Shown one piece after another: positions 34,483-44,808 of a stretch of 64,000 bases of DNA; the first letter of the stretch is position 1, and every line of letters starts with the position of its first letter. A program made the position numbers and the translations under genes. Source of the DNA: Auanema rhodensis (lineage: Eukaryota > Nematoda > Chromadorea > Rhabditida > Rhabditidae); the NCBI GenBank assembly GCA_964057225.1, contig OZ059897.1, forward strand, positions 11,408,001 to 11,472,000. The letters are read 5' to 3'. The notes beneath the pieces are model-generated. The model did no database searches and was not told the DNA's origin. It was given only the letters and a program-made list of their open reading frames with translations.

Positions 34483-35180
34483 AGATAAGAATATGAATAG
34501 TTAATAGTGAATAAATTAGTGAATAACGTGAAAAAAAAAATCGAAGAAAAAAAAAAGATATATAATAATATGGGTTGAAGATTAATTAATTAATGAACTC
34601 ATACAAAAACAAACTATAGAGAGGAAAAAAAAAAAAGTGAATATAATTAATTGTTAAGATGATGATAGGATATGATTATGTGACAATGTGATTCATAAAT
34701 TAGAGAAGTGAGTATGGCGGACAAATCAAAATCTCAATTGTTACTGAATAACAATGAATTACCAAACAAGGCATCTTTCAAATTCCAAAGTCTTTGTTTC
34801 AACTTGAATCAACAATCAAAAAATTATGAGAGGAAGGTTTAAATTCAAATATGACAAATGATACAGCGGATGTTATTTTCTTACAGTGGCCATTCTGTTA
34901 GTACAAACTTGTAATCTTTATCAAAAATATCGCAAATTGACTTTATTAAGGTCCAATTTTGCTTATATCAAACAGCTTTTCCATTTCCAAAAAATATATA
35001 TTTTTCGCCACAATGAAAAATCAAAAGTACAACTGCGCAGAAACAAAAAGAAATCGAAAAGTTGGCCAATTCAGTATCTCACCCTTGCGCAAAATATCAA
35101 CCCTGTTTATTAAAAAAATGAGTGAGACCCTTCGTACTGAATTGGAAAGAGAGGTGGTAGCCCAGGGAAATAGCTCAAAA
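34483..35180 (-). other. R1 leader region
   Basis: Non-coding, purine-rich on the plus strand (runs of A and GA). No gene supported. A possible short exon, TACTAACAG then AATGGCCACT then GTAAGA, lies near 34880-34905 on the minus strand; its phase does not join cleanly to the Gag frame. Confidence 0.4.
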
Positions 35181-35485
35181 AAAGATTTATTATAAATAAA
35201 AAGCATTTAAACAATAAACAAATAAAGATAAAGATAAGTCCGCCAACTGAAGATTCAGTTGAATGGCAAGCTTATATAGCGAATGTTATCAGCATTTTCC
35301 ACGAAAGGTTATAAGTTGTCAATGACAATTATAACTATCTCAGAAAATGCTGAGGCTGCAAAATATAACTGATAACATAATACACTAAGACAAGAAACTA
35401 GAATTATAAAATATAAAATATAAAACACAGAATAAAGAAATACATAAAAATTATAGAAAGAATAAAGTAAAGAATTATAAAGTAT
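35181..35485 (-). repeat. Partial R1-family LTR
   Basis: Matches the R1 LTR from its AAAGATTTATTATAAAT word to AAAGTAT. It lacks about 95 bp on the leader side and the last four bases on the other. The region beyond is unrelated DNA and a PolB fragment. Confidence 0.9.
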
Positions 35486-35612
35486 TGCAAACATACAAAC
35501 ATAAGTTTTTTGTACGGGCAGCTGTCATTTGGTCAAACGTGGTCAGAAGAGTTTCATCGTTGTTACCATGAATCTGATAAAGAGTTTCAAGAGCAGTATC
35601 ATGAAATTCCAT
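35486..35612 (-). other. Unassigned coding-like fragment
   Basis: On the minus strand a frame without stops reads about 40 residues (including ALETLYQIHGNNDETLLTTF) and then fuses to PolB sequence at about 35613. I do not recognise it; it is not found elsewhere in the window. Confidence 0.35.
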
Positions 35613-36833
35613 TGGGCCATTGTTCATCTGCATATTCATGAACATTTGTACCGTTTTTTAACACAACCGTTTCAAAGTCATAGAATATAATCTTAAACAA
35701 GTAAGCATTACACTTGTAAAGATGTAAAATACAAACCTTGTATTTTTCTTGCCTCTTTTTTAACTGATCCTTCTTCTTGTCGTTAGGTGGTACCCAACAA
35801 CAAGAATGATCTTCAGGCTTTGTCTGACCACACTTTTTGCAAAATTTCTCATTGCAATTGTGCGGTCTATCTGCACGCACCCTGTGATAATGATCACAGT
35901 TTTCACATGTCTGAATTTAGTCTTGTAAAATTTTATATATATTTTTTAAATTACCTTAAACATTCGACATGTTTTTCTAATATGCCTGTCGAAGCATTGA
36001 CGAGTTTTAAACAAAACTCTACAACTATCACATCTTATGCTACTTTCAACCACATTTTCCATCGAATTACAATTTAAGGTGTGGCATTTCTTACACTTGG
36101 CTTTACATCTATGCAACACTGTTTTGTAAGATAATTTACAGTGTTGGCATATAATACCATCAAAAAGCTGTGATCTACTACAAGTAGTAATACAGTCATA
36201 ATGATTATTTCGGTAGCCTAGTGTTACCACTTTGCTAGCCGTTTCATTAAAGATACGCTGAATAGCGTACATACGCTGTCCAGGTGGCCTAGCGTATACT
36301 ACAAACTTATAGTCTGTACTACAACTTGCAATAATATTTAAATGGTTTAAATTATAATTTGGTAAATGTACAGAAATACCACACCTATTTAATAAATTGA
36401 TATGATGTGGTTGATTTGGCAACAAGATGTAGTTGCGACGAAGATTTTGTATCCTCCGCTTTTCAACAACATCTTCTGCTGCCTCTTCATCGGCTTTCCA
36501 CATTCCCACAACTGCTGCTCTAGCCAGGCAATGAGTGTCAGTGTTCTCAATTGTGCCAGGTATTTTGAGTTCGGCATCAAAATAGAAACCAACTCTACCT
36601 TCACCAGGCATCAGGCTTGGCTGCACTGGTCTCTCATCAAACACATACATTTCAATATTCATTGCCTGGCTAATTACAGCCTCTCGCTTTGATTGCTGCA
36701 CCTTGCTGATGGCATTCATGATGGCAACGCCATCCAAATGCTCCCTTCTACGGAAATCCATAAATATGGATCCCTTTTCAAAGGATGGGTGCTCTATTGA
36801 TAAACAAAATAGCACTTTTTGTTTATCTGGCAC
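35613..36833 (-). pseudogene. PolB N-terminal fragment in Polinton D
   Basis: Contains exons equivalent to 18280-19377 of copy B. The first part (36833-35946) is one open frame of 295 codons including the LARAAVVGMWKADEEAAEDV block that is interrupted in copy B, then the paired CxxC clusters. A short GT-AG intron (about 35912-35957) precedes the PHNCNEKFCKKCGQ exon. It ends in the exonuclease domain at EYADEQWP. The start of the gene is cut at 36834. Confidence 0.85.
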
Positions 36834-36849
36834 ACCACTCCATAAAAAT

Positions 36850-37288
36850 GCGGCCCATTGATGTTAAAGCAAATATATTCATTGAAGAATATGCACCAGC
36901 TGTTAAAAGCCGCTTTAAAATTGGTGATACTGTTCGCATAAGTAAAAATAGGCGTACTTTTGAAAAAAGCTACGAGTCTGGATATACAATGGAGCTGTTC
37001 ACAATTGATGAGGTTGTAACCGGAAACCCAACCGTGTATAAACTTGTAGATTATAATGGTGAACGTATAAAGGGAATATTCTACGAACCTGAACTTGTCT
37101 TGGCTACTAATAAAAGCAACCAGTACTATATAGAAAAAGTTTTAAAAGAGCGTACACGAAATGGTAAACGCCAAGTATTTGTAAAATGGAGTGGCTATCC
37201 CGACAACTTTAATGAATGGATAGATGCAGAAAATTTAAATGTATATTTTTTCACTGTTGTTGTAAACAATTGTATTAATAATAAATGA
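36850..37288 (+). pseudogene. Polinton integrase C-terminal part with chromodomain, copy D
   Basis: Starts MRPIDVKANIFIEEYAPAVK, followed by an SH3-like block (FKIGDTVRISKNRRTF) and a chromodomain (YYIEKVLKERTRNGKRQVFV then WSGYPDNFNEW). The catalytic core is missing. The normal stop after LNV is altered, adding a short tail. In Polintons the chromodomain is thought to guide integration through histone marks. Confidence 0.85.
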
Positions 37289-37541
37289 TTTATTTGATCA
37301 ATCGTTCATATTGTAACAATAAAAAACCAGCAAAACATAAAAGCCAAGACAATGATATAACCTATAATTATAAACTGATTAATATTTAAATTTTTAATGC
37401 TTACCAGTTGGTTAGAGAGTCGGCTGTTGATGGATAATTTCAAACTTCAAGAGCTGGAAAAAAATGTTACGGCTAAGAAAATTTAAATATAACATAACAA
37501 AATCAACCAACTGTCCATTAAACAGTTTGTGCTTGTTGTAG
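37289..37541. other. AT-rich 3' flank between convergent integrase and Cys-rich genes
   Basis: Contains repeated TAATAAA-type words and matches 42618-42913 of Polinton E. No gene seen. Confidence 0.4.
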
Positions 37542-37785
37542 TCAAAACGATGGATCAAAACGGATAAGCATATTCAAGTTGAGCGCCTGTTGACTTAATT
37601 TAAAGTAGAACACATTCTGCTTATAACCAAAAGACTTGACAGTTGACTCATCAGTATAGATGGCAATGTAACTCATATTATTCAACAATTGTTTTGATGA
37701 CATGCTAGAGTAGGAACGCATCTGTAAAAGAAAAAATAATAATTAGAATTAATAATTTTATAATCTTACATTGATTGTTGAATTG
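37542..37785 (-). pseudogene. Cys-rich multi-exon Polinton gene, 3' remnant (copy D)
   Basis: Last exon 37721-37542 is complete (SSKQLLNNM...FGYKQNVFYFKL...MLIRFDPSF type sequence). Only about 14 bases of the preceding exon remain before the junction with terminal-arm DNA at about 37786. Confidence 0.7.
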
Positions 37786-38833
37786 ATCGCAGGATTGTTG
37801 CGAAAAACAGACTTGTACACATCCGATTACAAGTACAACATTTCCAGACACTTTGTAGAATAGAAACTCTTACAAAATGTTAACACATGTTCTAATTTTA
37901 AATAAAAATTCATTGTTCAATAAATATATTACGAAACATTTATTCTATTCTTGAACATAGTTATGAAATACATTAGCTATCAGAACATTTATAAACTATT
38001 AGGGCTACAACGACAATTACTTTAAAGTAACATTTTTGATGTTAAAAAGTTTGAAAATATTCGTATATACTCATGACCCCTTGGCATAGTAAGTATTCTT
38101 TAGCGTTATGGGTACATGTGGTGTACAGCTATTTATCATATTTTTATGAACACAACTTTTGCCATGTGGTACATGTGTAGTGCACCTGTTTTAACGATCT
38201 TATCGAATTAACCTTCGATACGTGTTTCATTAAATTTAGTTTAAATATTTAGAACTTCTTATCGAATTGACCTTCGATATGAGTTCCATTGATTAACCCA
38301 TATGAGGTACGGTGAACATATTGATTACCTTTTAAAAATGTTTTTAAATAAATAAAAAACAATATATATGAGAAATAATTTATTCAGTTTTAAAGATACA
38401 ATTAAAAAATATATAAATATTAAAATACATTTAAAAATAAATATTATTAAAAATATATTTAAAAAGAAATAATTAAATAATAATATTTACAAATACAATT
38501 TACAAATATATAAATAATAAAAATTCATTTAAAAAGAAATAATTTTGAAAATATTTACAAATACAACTAACAAATATATAAATAATAAAAATTCATTTAA
38601 AAATACATTAAAAAATGATTTTAAAAAAGATTTAAAATCATGCATTTTGATCCATGCGCAGGCTCGAGAGCCTGCCTCGGGAGGAAAAGTATATTTTTGA
38701 CAGCTGACGCCGAAAATATGATTTTAACAGTTGACGCCCCCAAAAGTATGATTTTAGCAGCTGACGCCCTCAAAAGTATGTTTTTAGCAACTGTTTGGGG
38801 GCGTGGTTAGTAAATTCGGCATGGCTCTCTACT
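37786..38833. repeat. Right terminal arm of Polinton D
   Basis: Inner part shared with 43773-44808. TCGAATTAACCTTCGATA-type motifs occur near 38200 and 38265, followed by AT-rich DNA (38330-38636), the hairpin GCAGGCTCGAGAGCCTGC (38657-38674), four units of a minisatellite with TGACAGCTGACGCCCCCAAA (38695-38810), and the end TAGTAAATTCGGCATGGCTC then TCTACT. Confidence 0.85.
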
Positions 38834-38906
38834 AACGTAACTGTTTCACCAATCTTATCGAATTAACCTTCAATGTGTGCTCTATAGAGTTATTGTATTG
38901 TTATAT
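38834..38906. repeat. Polinton terminal-arm fragment (element G)
   Basis: Matches arms at 46830-46860 (reverse) and 41620-41670: GTTTCACCAATCTTATCGAA then TTCAATGTGTGCTCTAT. It lies between the right end of D and the LTR of R1. Confidence 0.7.
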
Positions 38907-39305
38907 TGTAATATCCTTAAGTTGGATATTAATATTCCATGATTGACCCTTAGATTGATGTGTTGTAAAAGAAACAATAAGATTTGAGGAAGAGAGAAAG
39001 ATTTATTATAAATAAAAAACATTTAAACAATAAACAAATAAAGATAAAGATAAGTCCGCCAACTGAAGATTCAGTTGAATGGCAAGCTTATATAGCGAAT
39101 GTTATCAGCATTTTCCACGAAAGGTTATAAGTTGTCAATGACAATTATAACTATCTCGGAAAATGCTGAAGCTGCAAAATATAACTGATAACATAATACA
39201 CTAAGACAAGAAACTAGAATTATAAAATATAAAATATAAAACACAGAATAAAGAAATACATAAAAATTATAGAAAGAATAAAGTACATAATTATAAAGTA
39301 TAACA
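38907..39305 (-). repeat. R1 LTR (5' side, carries target duplication)
   Basis: 399 bp, near-identical to 26278-26676. Right flank GAAA pairs with GAAA left of 26278. Left flank is Polinton DNA, not an R1 leader. Confidence 0.95.
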
Positions 39306-40150
39306 GAAAGACTAGCGGATGTGGTCGATTTCTAACAGTGCAAGCAGATTTGGTTGATATTCAAAAATATAAAAAATTAAACGACGGCTATGCTTACATG
39401 TTGACCATGATTGATGTTTATACACGCATGTTATATGTTAGCCCTTTGAAAACTAAAGGTGGTATAGAGGTTGCTAGTGCATTTGCAAATTTATTCAAGA
39501 ATTTTATACCTATTCAGTTGATTACTGATAATGGCACAGAGTTTTATAATAGTCATTGTGAAAAACTATTCAAAAAGTTTGCCATACTGCACGGATCTAC
39601 AAGTTCACCACAAAAGGCTGCAATGTTGGAGCGAGCAAATAGAACTTTAAAAACACGCATGATGAAATATCTCTATTACAAGAATAATCATTGATGGATT
39701 GATATCCTAGATGATTTCGTTGAAGGAATAAACAAATCTTATAATAGGTCAATTAAAATGCGGCCCATTGATGTTAAAGCAAATATATACATTGAAGAAT
39801 ATGCATCAGCTGTTAAAAGCCGCTTTGAAATTGGTGATACTGTTCGCAAAAATAGGCGTACTTTTGAAAAAAGCTACGAGTCTGGATATACAATGGAGCT
39901 ATTCACAATTGATGAGGTTGTAACCGGAAACCCAACCGTGTATAAACTTGTAGATTATAATGGTGAACGTATAAAGGGAATATTTTATGAGCCTGAACTT
40001 GTGTTGGCTATTAATAAAAGCAACCAGTACTATATTGAGAAAGTTTTGAAAGAGCGTACACGAAGCGGTAAACGTCAAGTATTTGTAAAATGGAGTGGAT
40101 ATCCCGACAACTTTAATGAATGGATAGAAGCAGAAAATTTAAATGTATAA
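39306..40150 (+). pseudogene. Polinton B integrase, 3' part with DDE core and chromodomain
   Basis: Continues the frame left at 26277. Core residues: Asp in QADLVDI, Asp in LITDNGTEF, Glu in LERANRT, the expected DDE pattern. A TGA at 39692-39694 follows YYKNNH. The same frame then continues through DILDDFVEGIN, MRPIDVKANIYIEEY and the chromodomain (IEKVLKERTRSGKRQ, WSGYPDNFNEWIE) to TAA at 40148-40150. Apart from R1 and this stop the gene is well preserved. Confidence 0.9.
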
Positions 40151-40444
40151 TTTTTCAATGTTATAAACAATTGTAATTATAATAAATGATTTATTTGATA
40201 TATCGCATAATGTAACAATAAAAAACCAGCAAAATACAAACAACAATTCAACCTGCAAAAAAAAAAATGTAGACTATTCAAATTTTCAAATTCTTACCAG
40301 TTGGTTGATCATTCGTCCTCAATTGATGAGCCATTGATGGATATTCGCAAGAGCTGGAAAAAAAATGTTACGGCTGAGAATATAAAAATGCCACATAACA
40401 AAACAAGAATAAAACACAAATTGTACTATTTGTGCTTGTTGTAG

Positions 40445-41340
40445 TTAAAATGAAGGATCAAAGCGGATAAACATGTTCAGGTTGAGTGCTTCTGGAATTA
40501 GTTTAAAGTAGAATACATTTTGCTTATAACCAAAAGTCTTTACAGTAGCCTCATCTGCATATATAACAATATAGCCCATATTTCTCAACAATTGCTTGCA
40601 CGTCATGGTGTTATAAGAGCGCATCTAAAAAATGATAAAATTGAAAATAAATAAATATGCAAGCTTACATTAATAGAGAAATTTTCGAGCTTATAGTGAC
40701 GAAATTCCTTCAAAAGACCCAACGCATCATTCCTTCCTCTACACTTTATACAGAGGCTGAAACAGTGATACTCGTCTATAACATGCAATGATTCCCTACA
40801 AGTTTTGCAGAGACAAATTGGTCTCATTAATACACTTCTTGGTGGAGTGCTCTCTCTCAGAATCTCTATCTGCTTTATTGGTGAATCTAAATTAAAGATT
40901 TAAAAAATACAAGTTAAGGTTCATACCAAAACTTGTAAAAATTTGGAGCTGGTGTGGGTGGTCGTGGTACTTCAGGTTCAGGCGATTTGCGCACAACATT
41001 TGTCACATCAGCAAGTACAGCACGCTTCATTTCCGTGGCAAAAGATGGTGAAACGTCGGATCCTCGGATAGTTGGCAGAACTGAAATGTAAATGTAGCAA
41101 AATTGCCAACCTTTTATACAAAGATTTTTGTAAAGTACAACCCATTGTGTTACAATCAAGTTTGCTGATGAAATTCTTTTATTAATTAGATTTTACAGCA
41201 TATTTATGCAGATATACTCATCTCATCGACAGTTGCCAGCAGTTGGCGCACTCTAAACCTGTAAACAATCTGCATATTAATTAGTTTTTACATCTCTTTA
41301 AACATTATTGTTTACCGTTTGTGCCATAAACAACAGCCAT
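40445..41340 (-). CDS. Cys-rich multi-exon Polinton gene, copy B
   Basis: Three clear exons joined by GT-AG introns: 40624-40445 (RSYNTMTCKQLLRNM to FIRFDPSF, stop 40447-40445), about 40891-40669 (RPICLCKTCRESL and HCFSLCIKCRGRND, two CxxC-like clusters), and about 41081-40928 (Pro-rich SPEPEVPRPPTPAPNF). One or two earlier exons (VRQLLATVDEM near 41240; possible ATG at 41340) are less certain. The same gene lies convergent to the integrase in Polintons D and E. The Cys clusters suggest zinc binding. I do not recognise the family. Confidence 0.55.
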
Positions 41341-42401
41341 CTCTGTAAAACATTTACGCTTTTTAAACTTTGTTTAATAGCTCATATATTATTCATAGTA
41401 TACTTTTACACCCATATTGTAGCACAAAACATATGACTGCCAACGTTTTATATGCGAAAAATATTTCATTCTTGAATATTTACTAATGATTATATTACGA
41501 AACTAAAACTTTTGATATGTTAAAATGATTATACTATATTTAAACCCCCATAGTGCAGTTATTGGTGTTTATTAACCATCGATATGCGTGGCGTTGAGGT
41601 CAGCGCAACTGTTTGTTAATCTTATTGTATTTACCTTCAATGTGTGCTCTATTTAGTTATTGTATTGTTATATTAGTAAAATAAAGTTTAAAACTATCTT
41701 TTCTTTTAATTGGAAACTTTTACTTGTTAGAATAAATAAAATTAATAGCAATTTTTAATTTCAAAAATTAATAATTTAATGTCGTTCTTATCGAATTAAC
41801 TTTCGATATGTGTTCCATTAAATTTTGGTATTTCATATCGTTCTTATCGAATTAACCTTCGATATGTGTTCCATTGAATTACCCATAACAAGTACGGTGA
41901 ACAAAATTATTTACATGCAAAAATTTTATTGTTCTTTAAAATAAAAACAATACAAACACAACACAATAAAAAATAAACAAAATAAGTAAACAAAAATTAT
42001 TAATAAATATAATAAATAAATAAAATTTAAAAACAAATTTATATATTTAAAATTTATATTTTTTATTTTCACTTAATATATTTGAAAATAATTAAAAACA
42101 TATACACACATTTGAAAAAAAAATCTTGCTAAAAATCATGATTTTTAAAGTACATTTGAAAAAACAAATTTAAAATTTGATTTTAAAAAAAATCATGCTT
42201 TAAATCATGTTTTTTAATTCTAAAAAAGGAAACTCCATGAACCATGATCCCAAAATATGATTTTAACAGCTGACGCTCAAAAATATGGTTTTGACAGCTG
42301 ACGCGCCCCAAAAGTATGTTTTTAGTAGCTGACGCCCCCAAAAGTATGTTTTTGACAGCTGTTTGGGGGCATGGTTAGTAAATTTTGCACGGCTCTCTAC
42401 T
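41341..42401. repeat. Right terminal arm of Polinton B
   Basis: Motifs TCGAATTAACTTTCGATATG near 41790 and TCGAATTAACCTTCGATATG near 41850, AT-rich DNA to 42220, four minisatellite units with GACAGCTGACGC (42255-42365), and the terminus TAGTAAATTTTGCACGGCTC then TCTACT at 42401. The first about 200 bp hold no recognised feature. Confidence 0.85.
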
Positions 42402-42404
42402 ACC

Positions 42405-42617
42405 GTGTATAAACTTGTAGATTATAATGGTGAACGTATAAAGGGAATATTCTATGAGCCTGAACTTGTGTTGGCTACTAATAAAAGCAACCAGTACTAT
42501 ATTGAGAAAGTTTTGAAAGAGCGTATACGAAATGGTAAACGCCAAGTATTTGTAAAATGGAGTGGCTATCCCGACAACTTTAATGGATGGATAGATGCAG
42601 AAAATTTAAATGTATAA
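42405..42617 (+). pseudogene. Polinton E integrase, chromodomain part only
   Basis: Starts at VYKLVDYNGERIKG and runs through the chromodomain (YYIEKVLKERIRNGKRQ, WSGYPDNFNGW) to TAA. All upstream parts were separated by the insertion of Polinton B. Any ATG now in frame comes from the Polinton B terminus. Confidence 0.9.
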
Positions 42618-42913
42618 TTTTTCACTGTTGTTGTAAACAATTGTATTAATAATAAATGATTTATTTGATCAATTGTTCATATTGTAACAATAAAAAACCA
42701 GCAAAACATAAAAGCCAAGACAATGATATAACCTATAATTATAAACTGATTAATATTTAAATTTTCAATGCTTACCAGTTGGTTAGAGAGTCGGCTGTTG
42801 ATGGATAATTTCAAACTTCAAGAGCTGGAAAAAAAATGTTACGGCTAAGAAAATTTAAATATAACATAACAAAATCAACCAACTGTCCATTAAACAGTTT
42901 GTGCTTGTTGTAG
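42618..42913. other. AT-rich 3' flank, copy E
   Basis: Same sequence as 37289-37541. No gene seen. Confidence 0.4.
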
Positions 42914-43560
42914 TCAAAACGATGGATCAAAACGGATGAGCATATTCAAGTTGAGCGCCTGTTGACTTAATTTAAAGTAGAACACATTCTGCTTATAACC
43001 AAAAGACTTGACAGTTGACTCATCAGTATAAATGGCAATGTAACCCATATTATTCAACAATTGTTTTGATGACATGCTAGAGTAGGAACGCATCTGTAAA
43101 AGAAAAAATAATAAGTAGAATTAATAATTTTATAATGTTACATTGATTGTTGAATTTTCAGGTTTATAATGACGGAAAACTTTTAAAAGCCCTATGGCAT
43201 CATTCCTCGCTCTAAACTTGACACAGAGGCTGAAACAGTGGTACTCGTCTACGACTTGCAATGTATCCCTACAAGTTTTGCAGAGACATATTGGTCTCAT
43301 AACTACAGGCTGTTGTGGAGAGCTATCCTTTGAGATTTGTATCTGCTTTTTTGGTGTGTCTAAACAAAAAATAATTAATAACAAAAATGAAACCTTACCA
43401 AAGAATGTGGCAGCAAAGTTGGGTCCTGGTGTGGGTGGTCGTGGAATATCCGGTTCCGGTGTCGAAGGTACAATATTCTCTACATCAACACTAGAAAACA
43501 CCGATTGCGCCAACAGTTGCCGGATTAACAACCTGTAAACTATCCGCTTATTACTTACTT
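42914..43560 (-). CDS. Cys-rich multi-exon Polinton gene, copy E
   Basis: Exons about 43525-43399 (LLIRQLLAQSVFSS to PPTPGPNFAATFF), 43359-43142 (TPKKQIQISKD, RPICLCKTCRDTL, HCFSLCVKFRARND) and 43093-42914 (SSKQLLNNM...FIRF-type end, stop TGA). Donors and acceptors are GT-AG and match copy B in position. One Cys of the second cluster is Phe here (CVKF versus CIKC). The 5' exon is not resolved. Function unknown. Confidence 0.5.
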
Positions 43561-44808
43561 GTTACAGCATTCGATTTCGTAAATACAAATATTTAACAAT
43601 GATTCAACTCATTTGTGACAAGTTCCTATACAATAACAACTGTCATCCAAAATTGTGGAAGATTACAATAGGATCGTTTAATATTGTATCCATATTCTTA
43701 TTATAACAGCTGTGGTACACTCTTATTTTCAGGAAACACTAATTCAAAATGTTGGATCCTACTGAGGAAACGCAGGATTGTTGCGAAAAACAGACTTGTA
43801 CACATCCGATTACAAGTACAACATTTCCAGACACTTTGTAGAATAGAAACTCTTACAAAATGTTAACACATGTTCTAATTTTAAATGAAAATTTATTGTT
43901 CAATAAATATATTACAAAACATTTATTCTATTCTTAGCCATAGTTATGAAATACATTATCTATCAGAACATTTATAAACTATTAGGGCTACAACAACAAT
44001 TACTTTAAAGTAACATTTTTGATGTTAAAAAGTTTGAAAATATTCGTATATACTCATGACCCCTTGGCATAGTAAGTATTCTTTAGCGTTATGGGTACAT
44101 GGTGTACAGCTATTTATCATATTTTTATGAACACAACTTTTGCCATGTGGTACATGTGTAGTGCACCTGTTTTAACGATCTTATCGAATTAACCTTCGAT
44201 ATGTGTTTCATTAAATTCAGTTTAAATATTTATTACTTCTTATCGAATTAACCTTCGATATGAGTTCCATTGATTAACCCATAAGAGGTACGGTGAACAT
44301 ATTGATTACCTTTTAAAAATATTTAAATAATTAAAAAAAACAATATATATGAGAAATAATTTATTCAGTTTTAAAGATACAATTAAAAAATATATAAATA
44401 TTAAAATACATTTAAAAAGAAATATTATTAAAAATATATTTAAAAAGAAATATTATTAAAAATATATTTAAAAAGAAATAATTAAATAATAATATTTAAA
44501 ACATATATAAATATTAAAAATACATTTAAAAAGAAATAATTTTAATAATATTTGAAAAATACAATTAACAAATATATAAATAATAAAAATTCATTTAAAA
44601 ATAATACATTAAAAAATAATTTTAAAAAAGATTTTAAAAAAAACCATGCATTTTGATCCATGCGCAGGCTCGAGAGCCTGCCTGGGGAGGAAAAGTATAT
44701 TTTTGACAGCTGACGCCGAAAATATGATTTTGACAGCTGACGCCCCCAAAAGTATGTTTTTATCAATTGTTTGGGGGCGTGATTAGTAAATTCGGCATGG
44801 CTCTCTAC
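43561..44808. repeat. Right terminal arm of Polinton E
   Basis: From about 43773 nearly identical to 37786-38833. Motifs TCGAATTAACCTTCGATATG near 44189 and 44244, AT-rich block, hairpin GCAGGCTCGAGAGCCTGC near 44666, three minisatellite units, end GGCTCTCTAC at 44808. 43561-43772 holds no recognised feature. Confidence 0.85.

Larger units (their letters stand above)
35486..38833. mobile_element. Polinton D, rearranged fragment with right terminus
   Basis: PolB 5' half on the minus strand (36833-35613) lies head to head with an integrase 3' part (36840-37288), then a remnant of the Cys-rich gene and a right terminal arm ending GGCTCTCTACT at 38833. The next bases, AACGTA, belong to another Polinton terminal arm (38834-38906), so D inserted into or recombined with a Polinton end. 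Confidence 0.75.
26278..39305 (-). mobile_element. LTR retroelement R1 (composite, interrupted by Polinton DNA)
   Basis: Complete 399-bp LTRs at 26278-26676 and 38907-39305, both TG...CA, are flanked by the 4-bp duplication GAAA (26274-26277 and 39306-39309). The interrupted integrase frame rejoins exactly. Between them lie the 2,508-codon polyprotein (minus strand), a leader, a partial third LTR (35181-35485) and foreign Polinton DNA (35486-38906). The Polinton DNA touches the outer LTR directly, so the element has no visible primer binding site. The present structure must have arisen by recombination after insertion, or by misassembly. Confidence 0.85.
15268..42401. mobile_element. Polinton B (left terminus missing, split by R1)
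   Basis: Left terminal-repeat arm from about 15268, then PolB(+), capsid module, integrase(+), Cys-rich gene(-) and a right arm ending GGCTCTCTACT at 42401. The next six bases, ACCGTG, are the expected bases inside another integrase gene. The end therefore fits a Polinton with AG...CT termini and a 6-bp target duplication; the left copy of the duplication is not visible. Retroelement R1 (26278-39305) splits the integrase gene. PolB, MCP, penton, ATPase and integrase are broken. Confidence 0.8.
42402..44808. mobile_element. Polinton E, right part (target of Polinton B)
   Basis: Begins inside the integrase gene at ACCGTG, where Polinton B ends. Contains the integrase C-terminus, the Cys-rich gene and a right arm ending GGCTCTCTAC at 44808. 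The right flank is the 3' part of a Tc1 transposon, so E inserted in that Tc1. Confidence 0.8.

Noticed and set aside
38907..39305. Solo LTR interpretation
   Set aside because: Its right flank GAAA and the integrase frame pair with the LTR at 26278, so it is the outer LTR of R1 rather than an independent solo LTR.
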